Origin: JAVVHH01 sp965199665
GTDB lineage: Bacteria; Pseudomonadota; Alphaproteobacteria; Acetobacterales; Acetobacteraceae
Length of the DNA stretch: 64,000 nt
Assembly (NCBI GenBank): GCA_965199665.1
Contig: OZ241208.1
Location: forward strand, 248,001-312,000
Reading direction: 5' to 3'
Each line of letters begins with the position of its first letter. Position 1 is the stretch's first letter. A program made the position numbers and the translations under genes. Positions 33,555-41,929 of this stretch are shown piece by piece. The notes under the pieces are model-generated. The model was given only the letters and a program-made list of their open reading frames with translations. It was not told the DNA's origin and did not search any database.

Positions 33555-36080
33555 TTAGGCGAAGCGGAAGTCGGCGGGGCTCAGGCTGCTGGCCGACACG
33601 CCCGACAGCGTGATCGAGTTGCTGCCGTCGAGGCGGATCACCGCCGCGCCCGTGCCGGAGATCTGCGGCTTGAGCTGATCGAAGTTCTGGTAGCTGGTGC
33701 CGACCAGTTCGATCACGTCGTGGGTGCTGCCGGCCGAGGCGGGTTCGAAGCCGCGGACCATGTCGTTGCCGGTGGCGGCGCCGAACAGGAACAAGTCGGT
33801 CCTGCCCGCGGTGCCGGTCAACGTGTCCGACCCGGTGCTCGCCAGGAAGATCGGGCTGGCGGTTTGCCCGTTCTGCGTCACCGTCAGCGCGTGCACGCTC
33901 TGCGGCGACACGGTCTGGCTGGTGATGCCCCAGCTGCCGTCGCTGGACGCGTTGGTCTGGCCGATGGTGGTGGCTTTGCCGGCGGGGGAGGTGTCGGTCA
34001 GGGTGACAACGCTGTTGGCGGCACCCTTGCCGAACATCAGCACTGCATTGCGGTTGACGGTGACGCCCGAGATGGCGAGCGGCGACGGGGTCGGCTGCGT
34101 CGGCTGGGTCGTGGCCGCGGTGACGGTTTCGGACGCGCCGATCTGGATGGCCGGAGTGGCGTTGCCGGCGCGGTCGTAGCCGACGGCGTAGAAGGTGTAG
34201 GTGCCGGGCGCGAGGTTGGCGACGTTGTAGGTCCAGTTGCCGCCGTTGAGGCTGGCCGGGCCGATATCGGTGGTGCGGCCGTTGCTGTTGACGAGGATCT
34301 CGACGGCGGCGACGCCGCTGCCGCTATCGCTCACCGTACCGGACAGGGTGTTGCTGGTGCTGGTGGTGTTGCCCGTGATGGCTTGGGCGACGGTGACGCT
34401 CGGCGCGGTGGTGTCGCGGCCGGACGAGGCGGGCTGCGTCGGCTGGGTCGTGGCCGCGGTGACGGTTTCGGACGCGCCGATCTGGATGGCCGGGGTGGCG
34501 TTGCCGGCACGGTCGTAGCCGACGGCGTAGAAGGTGTAGGTGCCGGGCGCGAGGTTGGCGACGTTGTAGGTCCAGTTGCCGCCGTTGAGGCTGGCCGGGC
34601 CGATATCGGTGGTGCGGCCGTTGCTGTTGACGAGGATCTCGACGGCGGCGACGCCGCTGCCGCTATCGCTCACCGTGCCGGACAGGGTGTTGCTGGTGCT
34701 GGTGGTGTTTCCCGTGATGGCTTGGGCGACGGTGACGCTCGGCGCAGTGGTGTCGCGGCCGGACGAGGCGGGCTGCGTCGGCTGGGTCGTGGCGGCGGTG
34801 ACGGTTTCGGACGCGCCGATCTGGATGGCGGGGGTTGCGTTGCCGGCGCGGTCGTAGCCGACGGCGTAGAAGGTGTAGGTGCCGGGCGCGAGGTTGGCGA
34901 CGTTGTAGGTCCAGTTGCCGCCGTTGAGGCTGGCCGGGCCGATATCGGTGGTGCGGCCGTTGCTGTTGACGAGGATCTCGACGGCGGCGACGCCGCTGCC
35001 GCTATCGCTCACCGTGCCGGACAGGGTGTTGCTGGTGCTGCTGGTGTTGCCCGTGACGGACTGGCTGACCGTGATCGTCGGCGCCGTGGAGTCGCCGGCG
35101 GGGACGGGGGTGGTGGTGCCGGTGTTGGAGCTATTGCCGCTGTTGCCGCTGTTGCTCGAGCCGTTGCCGGAGCGATCGATGGTCGACGAGGTGTCGAGCG
35201 ATGCGCGGCTGCCGGTCGTGGTGAAGCCGGAAGCCGAGACGTAGCCGGCGCGGTCGATGCTCTGGAAATTGTAGATCGAGTTGTTGGACGCGGTCACGGC
35301 GACGCCGGATGTGTCCCAGATCACGTTGGCGCCCGACTGGTCGCTGATGAAGGTGTTGTTGTTGATTTGGACGGAAGTGCCGCTGTTCTGGGGGCCTTCC
35401 TCGGCGTAGGCGATGGTGACGTGGTTGCCGCTATTCGGGCTCTTCTGGATGACGTTGTTCTCGATGCGCGCGTTGCCGCCCCAGGGCAGGTCGATCTGGT
35501 AGGAGGCGGTGCTGTTGTTATCGAGGATGCGGTTCCCGGTGATGACGTTGTTGGCGGCGCGCGACTTGATCTCGTGGCCGACATTGGCGTCGTGGATGTA
35601 GCTGTTGGTCAGCGTGAACGTCTTGATGGCGCCGATGTAGAGGTTGTGCGTGTTGCCGGCGTTCGTGCCGTTGCCGTAGATCTCGGAGCGGTCGATCGTG
35701 ATGGTGCCGTTCGAATCCGCCCCGCCCAGGATGCCATCCTGGTTGCCGTGGATGGAGACGTTGGTGATCGTGAGGTCGCCGCTCTCGTAGCGGATGGCGG
35801 CGCCGTTGGTGTCGGGCACGGTCACGCCGGAGATGTCGAGGTTGATCAGCTTGGTGGTGCCGGCGACGTCGAAGATGGCCTTGCCGTTGCCGGGCTGCTG
35901 CGTGGCGACAAAGGTGGCGACGCCGCCTACGCCCTGAATGGTCAGGCTGTTGATCTGGCCTGGGAAGTCGTTGGTGTAGGTGCCGGCCTTGACGTTGATG
36001 GTGTCGCCCGGTTTGGCGGCCGCGACGGCGGCGGTGAGGGTCTTGTAGGTCTGGTCGGTGCCGACCGTGAACGTCGTCAT
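33555..36080 (-). CDS. Beta-helix protein with Ig-like repeats and type-I-secretion-like C-terminus
   Basis: An 841-residue protein with no N-terminal signal peptide. Residues 1-290 form a right-handed parallel beta-helix (NGTITIDRSEIYGN, SYIHDANVG, NNVITGN, repeated NNNT-type turns). A Ser/Gly/Asn linker (about 300-325) leads to three near-identical 113-residue Ig-like domains (325-663), then another Ig-like part and a C-terminal region of about 85 residues (GSDTLTG, DLFLFGAATGNDMV, SITLSGVSASSLSP). This end resembles C-terminal parts of proteins exported by type I systems. It is probably a secreted or surface carbohydrate-binding or -cleaving protein; no catalytic residues can be named. No exporter is adjacent. 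Confidence 0.85.
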   Translation of the reverse strand: MTTFTVGTDQTYKTLTAAVAAAKPGDTINVKAGTYTNDFPGQINSLTIQGVGGVATFVATQQPGNGKAIFDVAGTTKLINLDISGVTVPDTNGAAIRYESGDLTITNVSIHGNQDGILGGADSNGTITIDRSEIYGNGTNAGNTHNLYIGAIKTFTLTNSYIHDANVGHEIKSRAANNVITGNRILDNNSTASYQIDLPWGGNARIENNVIQKSPNSGNHVTIAYAEEGPQNSGTSVQINNNTFISDQSGANVIWDTSGVAVTASNNSIYNFQSIDRAGYVSASGFTTTGSRASLDTSSTIDRSGNGSSNSGNSGNSSNTGTTTPVPAGDSTAPTITVSQSVTGNTSSTSNTLSGTVSDSGSGVAAVEILVNSNGRTTDIGPASLNGGNWTYNVANLAPGTYTFYAVGYDRAGNATPAIQIGASETVTAATTQPTQPASSGRDTTAPSVTVAQAITGNTTSTSNTLSGTVSDSGSGVAAVEILVNSNGRTTDIGPASLNGGNWTYNVANLAPGTYTFYAVGYDRAGNATPAIQIGASETVTAATTQPTQPASSGRDTTAPSVTVAQAITGNTTSTSNTLSGTVSDSGSGVAAVEILVNSNGRTTDIGPASLNGGNWTYNVANLAPGTYTFYAVGYDRAGNATPAIQIGASETVTAATTQPTQPTPSPLAISGVTVNRNAVLMFGKGAANSVVTLTDTSPAGKATTIGQTNASSDGSWGITSQTVSPQSVHALTVTQNGQTASPIFLASTGSDTLTGTAGRTDLFLFGAATGNDMVRGFEPASAGSTHDVIELVGTSYQNFDQLKPQISGTGAAVIRLDGSNSITLSGVSASSLSPADFRFA
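34093..35109 (-). repeat. Three near-identical 339-bp tandem repeats
   Basis: The start sequence GGCTGCGTCGGCTGGGTC recurs at 34093, 34432 and 34771, exactly 339 bases apart. Copies one and two differ at only a few positions; the third diverges at its high-coordinate (protein N-terminal) end, after about 35040. Each encodes one Ig-like domain of 113 residues in the beta-helix protein. Such identity over synonymous sites points to recent duplication or gene conversion and makes copy number likely to vary between strains. Confidence 0.95.
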
Positions 36081-36220
36081 CGTTCTCGTCTCCGTGGCAG
36101 TGATGCAATGAGGGGCGCCGTGGGATGGCGAGGCCGGTCCGCCCGGGAACCAGCATCCGGCAAGACGCAGCGCGCTCGATCGAGCGTCGCCCTTGTCTCT
36201 GGGCGAAAAAGCATGCTGGT

Positions 36221-36244
36221 TTGGGCCGGGTCAAGGTCCGGCCC
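36221..36244 (-). terminator. Possible terminator hairpin downstream of the sugar ABC operon
   Basis: TGGGCCGG at 36221-36228 pairs with CCGGCCCA at 36237-36244 around an 8-base loop. On the minus strand a run of five T follows about 11 bases later. It lies 80 bases after the end of the permease gene (minus strand) and upstream of the beta-helix gene. The long distance to the T-run makes it a weak intrinsic terminator. Confidence 0.4.
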
Positions 36245-36324
36245 AGCCAATCAGCCGATAAAAGCCGCGTATCGGCGAGAATGCAGGGGAATGTTCAGAA
36301 TCGAAATGAGTTTATGACAGCGGA

Positions 36325-37221
36325 TTAACCTTTTGTGGCACCTGCTGTTAAGCCTGCAATGTAATAATCCATGAGAAATGCATAGATCAGTACTGGCGGT
36401 GCGGCAGCCAGCAGCGAGCCCGCCATGATCTTGCCCCATTGGAACACGTCGGCACGGATCAGATCGCTCACGATGCCCACCGTGAGCACCATCTGGTCCG
36501 AACTATACAGGTAGGCCATCGGATACAGGAACGTGCCCCAGCCGACGGTGAAGGCGAAGATGGTCGCCGCGATGATCCCCGGCATGGCGACGGGGATGAA
36601 GATGCGGAACAGCATCTGCATGTAGCCGGCACCGTCGATCAGGGCGGCCTCGTCCAGCTCCTTCGGGATGGAGGCGAAGTAGCCGATCATGATCCAGGTG
36701 CAGAACGGCACGGACAGCGTGAGATAGAGCGGGACCATGGCCCAGGCGTTGTTAATGAGCCCGACCGCGCCCACGATCTGGAACAGCGGGATGAACAGAA
36801 GGCTTTCCGGCACCAGGTACGTCAGGAAGATGCCGGTGGCGAGCACGCCGCTGCCGAAGAACTTCATACGCGCCAGGCTGAACGCGGCCAGCACGGAGAT
36901 GGCCATGGTCAGCACGACCAGGCAGAGCGTCACCTTGGTCGAGTTCCAGAAGAACCCCAGGAAGTTCCGGTTGGTCAGCAGCTCGGTGTAGTTGCTCAGC
37001 GTCGGGTGGGTGACGATCCACGGATTGCCGTTCTGGGCGCTGATCTCGCCGGCAGCCTTGAAGCTGGTGACCAGCATGTAGAAGGGCGGGGTCAGGAAGA
37101 AGATCACGAACACGCTCAGCGCGGCGTAGCTGCCCCAGAGCGCCCAGCGGCGATTGCGTTCGGCCGGGCTGATCGGGGTCTTGGCGATCGTGGCGGTGTG
37201 GGGAAGGGTGGTGGCGCTCAC
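36325..37221 (-). CDS. Sugar ABC transporter permease (MalG-like)
   Basis: A 298-residue inner-membrane protein starting at GTG 37221, which overlaps the stop of the first permease gene (GTGA). Six hydrophobic segments are visible, and the EAA loop reads EAALIDGAGYMQMLFRIF. With the first permease it forms the membrane channel of a carbohydrate-type (CUT1) importer. The substrate is not recognisable. Confidence 0.92.
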   Translation of the reverse strand: MSATTLPHTATIAKTPISPAERNRRWALWGSYAALSVFVIFFLTPPFYMLVTSFKAAGEISAQNGNPWIVTHPTLSNYTELLTNRNFLGFFWNSTKVTLCLVVLTMAISVLAAFSLARMKFFGSGVLATGIFLTYLVPESLLFIPLFQIVGAVGLINNAWAMVPLYLTLSVPFCTWIMIGYFASIPKELDEAALIDGAGYMQMLFRIFIPVAMPGIIAATIFAFTVGWGTFLYPMAYLYSSDQMVLTVGIVSDLIRADVFQWGKIMAGSLLAAAPPVLIYAFLMDYYIAGLTAGATKG

Positions 37222-38153
37222 ATGGCCTCCTTGGAGCGCTTGTTCACGCCGCGCAGAACGAAAAAGGCGAACACCGCCAGGATGGGGAACATGAACAGGC
37301 TGACCGCCGCGCCGAGCGGGATGTCGCCCGACTGGATGCCGACCTGGAAGGCGTAGGTGGCGAACAGGTGCGTCTGATCCTGGGGGCCGCCATTGGTCAG
37401 GATGCGGACGATGTCGAAGTTGGCGAAGGTGATGATCAAGCTGAACAGCACGGTGATGGAGATGATGTTGCGCATCATCGGCAGCGTCACGTGCCACAAC
37501 TTCTGCCAGAACCCGGCACCGTCGATGTCGGCGGCTTCGTAGAGCTGGTCCGGCACCGATTTCAGCGCCGCCATGTACATGATGAGGAAGAACGGCGCCC
37601 CATACCACACGTTGACCAGCACCACGGAGAACCGGGCCCACCAAGTCGCCCCCAGCCAGGGGATCTGCGGCCCGCCGAGCCCCTGGATGATCCAGTTGAA
37701 CGCCGAGTAGGACGGGTCGAACAGCCACCACCAGCCAAGTGTCGACATCGCCAGCGGGATCACCCACGGCACCAGCAGCAGGCCGCGCCAGATGCGCTGC
37801 CGGTTGCTCGGCACGTTCTGCATGAGATGCGCCAGCACGAAGCCGATGAACGCCTTGGCGATCACGGCGGTGACGGCGAAGAACACGCTTTGGAAGATCA
37901 CGGCCTGGAAGGTCGGCCGGCTCAGCAAGAAGGCGTAATTGCCGAGGCCGACGAACTTGACCATCTTTTTGTTGAGCAGGGACAAATAGATCGCATAGCC
38001 GGCCGGGTAGATCACCAGGCTGAACACCACGATCAGCAGCGGCACGCACATGATGAAGGCGATGGTCGAGCGGCGCCGGGCAAACGCGCGCAGGCTGCCC
38101 GTCTTGACTTCGTCCGGAGGCGGGGCGCCCGCCAGGATCGTACCGTCGGCCAT
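37218..38153 (-). CDS. Sugar ABC transporter permease (MalF-like)
   Basis: A 311-residue inner-membrane protein with about six transmembrane segments, from IAFIMCVPLLIVVFSLVIYP to the C-terminal FMFPILAVFAFFVLRG. The EAA loop reads EAADIDGAGFWQKLW. It overlaps the second permease gene by 4 bases and follows the binding-protein gene by 14 bases, so all three are one operon on the minus strand. Confidence 0.92.
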   Translation of the reverse strand: MADGTILAGAPPPDEVKTGSLRAFARRRSTIAFIMCVPLLIVVFSLVIYPAGYAIYLSLLNKKMVKFVGLGNYAFLLSRPTFQAVIFQSVFFAVTAVIAKAFIGFVLAHLMQNVPSNRQRIWRGLLLVPWVIPLAMSTLGWWWLFDPSYSAFNWIIQGLGGPQIPWLGATWWARFSVVLVNVWYGAPFFLIMYMAALKSVPDQLYEAADIDGAGFWQKLWHVTLPMMRNIISITVLFSLIITFANFDIVRILTNGGPQDQTHLFATYAFQVGIQSGDIPLGAAVSLFMFPILAVFAFFVLRGVNKRSKEAM

Positions 38154-38167
38154 CCCGCCCTCCCGAA

Positions 38168-39520
38168 CTAGCGCGTGAAGCCTTCGAGTTCGCCCTGCGC
38201 CCAGGCGATGGTCTTGTCGATCGAGTCGCCGCCCTGGGCCATGCGGGCGACCATCTTGGTCATGGTCGCCTGGTTGTAGATCTGCACGGCGATCTCCGGC
38301 GGGGCCGGGTAGGCGGCGATCCAGGGCGTGGTCTTCTGCTCGGCGCGGATCTGGTAGTTGGCCACGGTGCCCTTCGGCGGACCCTCCTCCTGCCAGACCT
38401 TGAAGTCGTGCATGCTGTCGAAGGGGGGCGTGTCATAGCCATGGGTGGCGTTGCAGAGCTGCTCGGCCTGGGTGCGCTCGCTGAGGAACTCGATGAGGTC
38501 CTTGGCGGCCTGCTTGTTGGCAGCGAATTTCCACACGCCCCAGAAGTAGGGGAGGTATGGCGTGAAGCGCCCCTTCTCACCGGCCGGGCCGGGATGGGTC
38601 CACAAATTCTTGCCGATCTCCGGGTTGTCGCGCACGGCCACCGCCCAGGCGGAAGGCGGGTTGAAGACCAGCGCCGACTTGCCGGAGATCAACGCCCGGT
38701 TATTGGACGCGTCGTCCCAGCTCCAAACGTCCCCGGCCAGGTTGGGCGACAGCTTCTTGAAGAATTCCAGCACCTTGCGGACGCCGTCGGAATTGACGGT
38801 GATGTCGCCCTTGCTGTTGACGAGTTCGGCGCCGAAGCCCGCGAAGCAGGTGCCGACCCAGTCCACCGCGTCGCTGAACTGCCCCATCGGGAGCCCGAAC
38901 GGCAGCCCAGCCTTGTTGCACTTCTCCGCCGCCAGCAGGAACTGGTCCCAGGTCCACTGGTCGTAGCCCGGCCCCATGGCGCCGGTCGGCGTGAAGATCG
39001 CCGGGAGGTCCATGCCCATCTGCGCCTTGAACACGTCCATCCGCGAACAGGCCGGCTTGAGCTGGCTGCCGGAAATGGCGGGGACGGCGCGGTAGACGTT
39101 GTCGACCTTGGAGAGGTAGTCGACGATCGGGTTGATCGCGCCGTATTTGGCCGACAACCGCTTCATCACGTCGTCCATCGGCTCGAGAATCTCCGCATTG
39201 TTGCGGATCTCCCAGGTCGGGAAGGCCTGGATGTCGTGGCCGGACTTCGCCTGCGCCTCGGCCGCCAGGGTGAGCAGGTTCTTGTTGCCGACGGAGGTAA
39301 TGTAGTCGATCGAGACGTCGACCTTGTTCTTGTCGCCCCACTCCTTGACCAGCTTGGTCATGGTGTCGTTGGCGCCCGGCACCCAATGGTCCCACAGCCC
39401 GGCGGTCAACCGGCCGGCCGCGCCCGCGCTGCGGATGTGAACCAGCGGCAGGGCGGCGCTGGCCGCCCCGAGCTTCAACGCGCCGCGGCGCGACAGCCGA
39501 CCCGATAGCTGTTCCGTCAT
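38168..39520 (-). CDS. Sugar ABC transporter substrate-binding protein, Tat-exported
   Basis: A 450-residue periplasmic binding protein of the sugar type. Start at ATG 39520, with GGAGGA seven bases upstream. The signal peptide carries a twin-arginine motif SRRGALKLGAA, so it is exported folded through Tat. The mature part begins near AGRLTAGLWDHW. It would deliver a sugar, or another polyol, to the two permeases encoded downstream. No ATP-binding subunit gene is next to it. Confidence 0.92.
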   Translation of the reverse strand: MTEQLSGRLSRRGALKLGAASAALPLVHIRSAGAAGRLTAGLWDHWVPGANDTMTKLVKEWGDKNKVDVSIDYITSVGNKNLLTLAAEAQAKSGHDIQAFPTWEIRNNAEILEPMDDVMKRLSAKYGAINPIVDYLSKVDNVYRAVPAISGSQLKPACSRMDVFKAQMGMDLPAIFTPTGAMGPGYDQWTWDQFLLAAEKCNKAGLPFGLPMGQFSDAVDWVGTCFAGFGAELVNSKGDITVNSDGVRKVLEFFKKLSPNLAGDVWSWDDASNNRALISGKSALVFNPPSAWAVAVRDNPEIGKNLWTHPGPAGEKGRFTPYLPYFWGVWKFAANKQAAKDLIEFLSERTQAEQLCNATHGYDTPPFDSMHDFKVWQEEGPPKGTVANYQIRAEQKTTPWIAAYPAPPEIAVQIYNQATMTKMVARMAQGGDSIDKTIAWAQGELEGFTR

Positions 39521-39730
39521 GAAACGGTCCTCCCCAATGATGGAGGGCACTCGCCGGCGCCCCTTATTGTGGGGAACCGTTGCATGGCGCGCATGAGAGA
39601 TGCAAGCGGGGAGCAGAGCTGGATCCGGGCGCGCGGCCGCCGTTCGTCTGTTGCCCGTCGCAACACCCCATGGTAGAGGCCCGGCCACCGGTATTGGATG
39701 CCGGTCAGATCGATTGGGCAGGAATTCAGC
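39521..39730. promoter_or_regulatory. Divergent regulatory region between sugar importer and atpH
   Basis: 210 bases between divergent genes, expected to hold promoters for both. TTGCAT at 39580-39585 and ATGCAA at 39600-39605 form a perfect 6-base inverted repeat with a 14-base spacer, about 60 bases before the binding-protein start; it might be an operator of the sugar operon. GTTGC...GCAAC at 39650-39664 forms a small hairpin in the atpH leader. Promoter elements were not assigned. Confidence 0.35.
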
Positions 39731-40291
39731 GTGGCCTCTGGCACGACGACCTCCGGCGGCGTTGCCGACCGTTATGCGACCGCCCTGTATGCGCAGGCCG
39801 ACGAGACCGGTGCGATCGATCAAACCGTTTCCGAGATGGACAGTCTCGGCAAGCTGATCGACCAGAGCGCCGACATGCGCCGGTTGCTGTCATCCCCGTT
39901 GATCGACGTCACGCAGGCGCGCGGCGCGGCCGACGCCGTGCTGGAGCAGCAGGGTTTCGGCAAGCTGGTGCGCGACTTCGTGGGCGTGGTCGCCAACAAT
40001 CGCCGGCTCGGCGCGCTACGCCACATCGTCGACGCCTTCGCCGCCCTGGTGGCGGAGAAACGCGGTGTCGTAGTGGCGCACGTCCAGTCCGCCCACCCGC
40101 TCACCGACGTGCAGCGCGAGCAGCTGCGCGCCCGGTTGATCGAAGCCGGCTACGGCTCCGTGAACATCCGTGACACGGTCGAACCGAGCTTGCTCGGCGG
40201 CCTGGTCGTGCGCATCGGCGCGCGGCTGTACGACACGAGCCTCAAGTCACGTCTGCAACGCCTCCAATACGCAATGAAGGGCGCCGCCTAA
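39731..40291 (+). CDS. atpH: ATP synthase F1 subunit delta
   Basis: A 186-residue protein from GTG 39731 (VASGTTTSGGVADRYATALY). It is the OSCP/delta subunit that links the F1 head to the stator, with the conserved N-terminal ADRYATALYAQA and C-terminal PSLLGGLVVRIGARLYDTSLKS. The frame is open upstream, but the GTG fits the family N-terminus. The stop shares one base with the atpA start (TAATG). Confidence 0.95.
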   Translation: MASGTTTSGGVADRYATALYAQADETGAIDQTVSEMDSLGKLIDQSADMRRLLSSPLIDVTQARGAADAVLEQQGFGKLVRDFVGVVANNRRLGALRHIVDAFAALVAEKRGVVVAHVQSAHPLTDVQREQLRARLIEAGYGSVNIRDTVEPSLLGGLVVRIGARLYDTSLKSRLQRLQYAMKGAA

Positions 40292-41823
40292 TGGAAATCC
40301 GTCCCGCCGAGATCTCGGACATCCTCAAGAAGCAGATCGCTTCGTTCGATACCGAGCAGAACGTCGCCGAGACCGGCCAGGTGCTGTCCGTCGGCGACGG
40401 CATCGCCCGCGTGTTCGGGCTGCAGAACGTGATGGCCGGCGAGCTGGTCGAGTTCCCCGGCGCCGGCGTGAAGGGCATGGCGCTGAACCTCGAGACCGAC
40501 AATGTCGGCATCGTGGTGTTCGGCGACGACAACCAGATCCGCGAGGGCGACACCGTCACCCGCACCAACGAGATCGTGGACGTGCCGGTCGGCCGTGGCC
40601 TGCTGGGCCGGGTGGTGGACGCGCTGGGCAACCCGATCGACGGCAAGGGTCCGCTGGTGGACGTGCAGCCGCGCCGGGTCGAGGTGAAGGCGCCGGGCAT
40701 CATTGCGCGCCAGTCGGTGCATGAGCCCATGCAGACCGGCCTCAAGGCGATCGACGCGCTGATCCCGGTCGGTCGCGGCCAGCGCGAGCTGGTGATCGGC
40801 GACCGGCAGACGGGCAAGTCGGCGGTGATCATCGACGCGATGATCAACCAGAAGCACGTCAATGGCGGCTCGGACGAGAACGCTAAGCTCTACTGCATCT
40901 ACGTCGCCGTGGGGCAGAAGCGCTCCACCGTGGCGCAGCTGGTGCGCACGCTGGAAGAGAACGGCGCGATGGAGTACTCCATCGTGGTCGCCGCCACCGC
41001 GTCCGACCCGGCGCCGCTGCAGTTCCTGGCGCCCTACACCGGCTGCACCATGGGCGAGTTCTTCCGCGACAACGGCATGCACGCCCTGATCGCCTATGAC
41101 GACCTGTCCAAGCAGGCCGTCGCCTACCGTCAGATGTCGCTGCTGCTGCGCCGTCCGCCGGGCCGTGAAGCCTACCCGGGCGACGTGTTCTACCTGCACT
41201 CCCGCCTGCTCGAGCGCGCGGCCAAGATGAGCAAGGAGCACGGCGCGGGCTCGCTCACCGCGTTGCCGGTCATCGAGACGCAGGCCGGCGACGTCTCGGC
41301 CTACATCCCGACCAACGTGATCTCCATCACGGACGGGCAGATCTTCCTGGAAACGGAGCTGTTCTTCCGCGGCATCCGCCCGGCGGTGAACGTCGGCCTG
41401 TCGGTGTCCCGCGTGGGCTCGTCGGCGCAGATCAAGGCGATGAAGAAGGTCGCCGGGTCGATCAAGCTGGAGCTGGCGCAGTATCGCGAGATGGCGTCGT
41501 TCGCGCAGTTCGCGAGCGACCTCGATGCCTCCACGCAGAACTTGCTGGCCCGCGGCGCGCGGCTGACGGAGCTGCTCAAGCAGCCGCAGTTCAGCCCGAT
41601 GCCGGTGGAGGAGCAGGTCGTCTCCATTTACGCCGGCACCAAGGGCTACTTGGACAAGCTGCCCGTCGGCAAGGTCACCGAGTTCGAGCGCCGCATGCTG
41701 GGCGACCTCAAGGCCCGCCACCCGGACGTGCTGAACAACATCCGCGAGACGCGCGAGATGAAGGCGGATACGGAGAAGACGCTGGTCGGCTTCCTGGACG
41801 GCTTCGCCAAGAACTTCAACTAA
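40291..41823 (+). CDS. atpA: ATP synthase F1 subunit alpha
   Basis: A 510-residue subunit. Walker A is GDRQTGKSA at about 170-178; the N-terminal EIRPAEISDILKKQI and the alpha-subunit signature PAVNVGLSVSRVGSSAQ are present. It forms the hexamer with beta and binds nucleotide at non-catalytic sites. It begins one base into the atpH stop. A two-hairpin repeat separates it from atpG. Confidence 0.98.
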   Translation: MEIRPAEISDILKKQIASFDTEQNVAETGQVLSVGDGIARVFGLQNVMAGELVEFPGAGVKGMALNLETDNVGIVVFGDDNQIREGDTVTRTNEIVDVPVGRGLLGRVVDALGNPIDGKGPLVDVQPRRVEVKAPGIIARQSVHEPMQTGLKAIDALIPVGRGQRELVIGDRQTGKSAVIIDAMINQKHVNGGSDENAKLYCIYVAVGQKRSTVAQLVRTLEENGAMEYSIVVAATASDPAPLQFLAPYTGCTMGEFFRDNGMHALIAYDDLSKQAVAYRQMSLLLRRPPGREAYPGDVFYLHSRLLERAAKMSKEHGAGSLTALPVIETQAGDVSAYIPTNVISITDGQIFLETELFFRGIRPAVNVGLSVSRVGSSAQIKAMKKVAGSIKLELAQYREMASFAQFASDLDASTQNLLARGARLTELLKQPQFSPMPVEEQVVSIYAGTKGYLDKLPVGKVTEFERRMLGDLKARHPDVLNNIRETREMKADTEKTLVGFLDGFAKNFN

Positions 41824-41830
41824 GCCGGCG

Positions 41831-41909
41831 CCGGTTTCCTCTCCCCTTCGCGGGGAGAGATACCGGTTGCTCGATACTCACCCCGCCCTCTCCCGCCAGC
41901 GGGGGAGGG
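41831..41909. repeat. Two-hairpin intergenic repeat between atpA and atpG
   Basis: Hairpin one: CTCTCCCC at 41839-41846 pairs with GGGGAGAG at 41852-41859. Hairpin two: arms at 41886-41896 and 41899-41909, 11 bases with one T-G pair. The second hairpin stem is one base different from the left-end hairpin of the element at 20130 (CCCTCCCCCGC arms), so the two are probably members of one REP-like family. No clear flanking direct repeat was found here. Confidence 0.6.
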
Positions 41910-41929
41910 TGCCAGTCTAGGCAGGACCG

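Noticed and set aside
34093..35109. 339-bp repeats considered as a CRISPR array or insertion element
   Set aside because: The units are long, contiguous, in frame with the beta-helix gene and encode an Ig-like domain; no spacers or terminal inverted repeats.
36125..36328. Short plus-strand frame upstream of the beta-helix gene
   Set aside because: No ribosome binding site or recognisable sequence; it spans the region likely to hold promoter and terminator signals.
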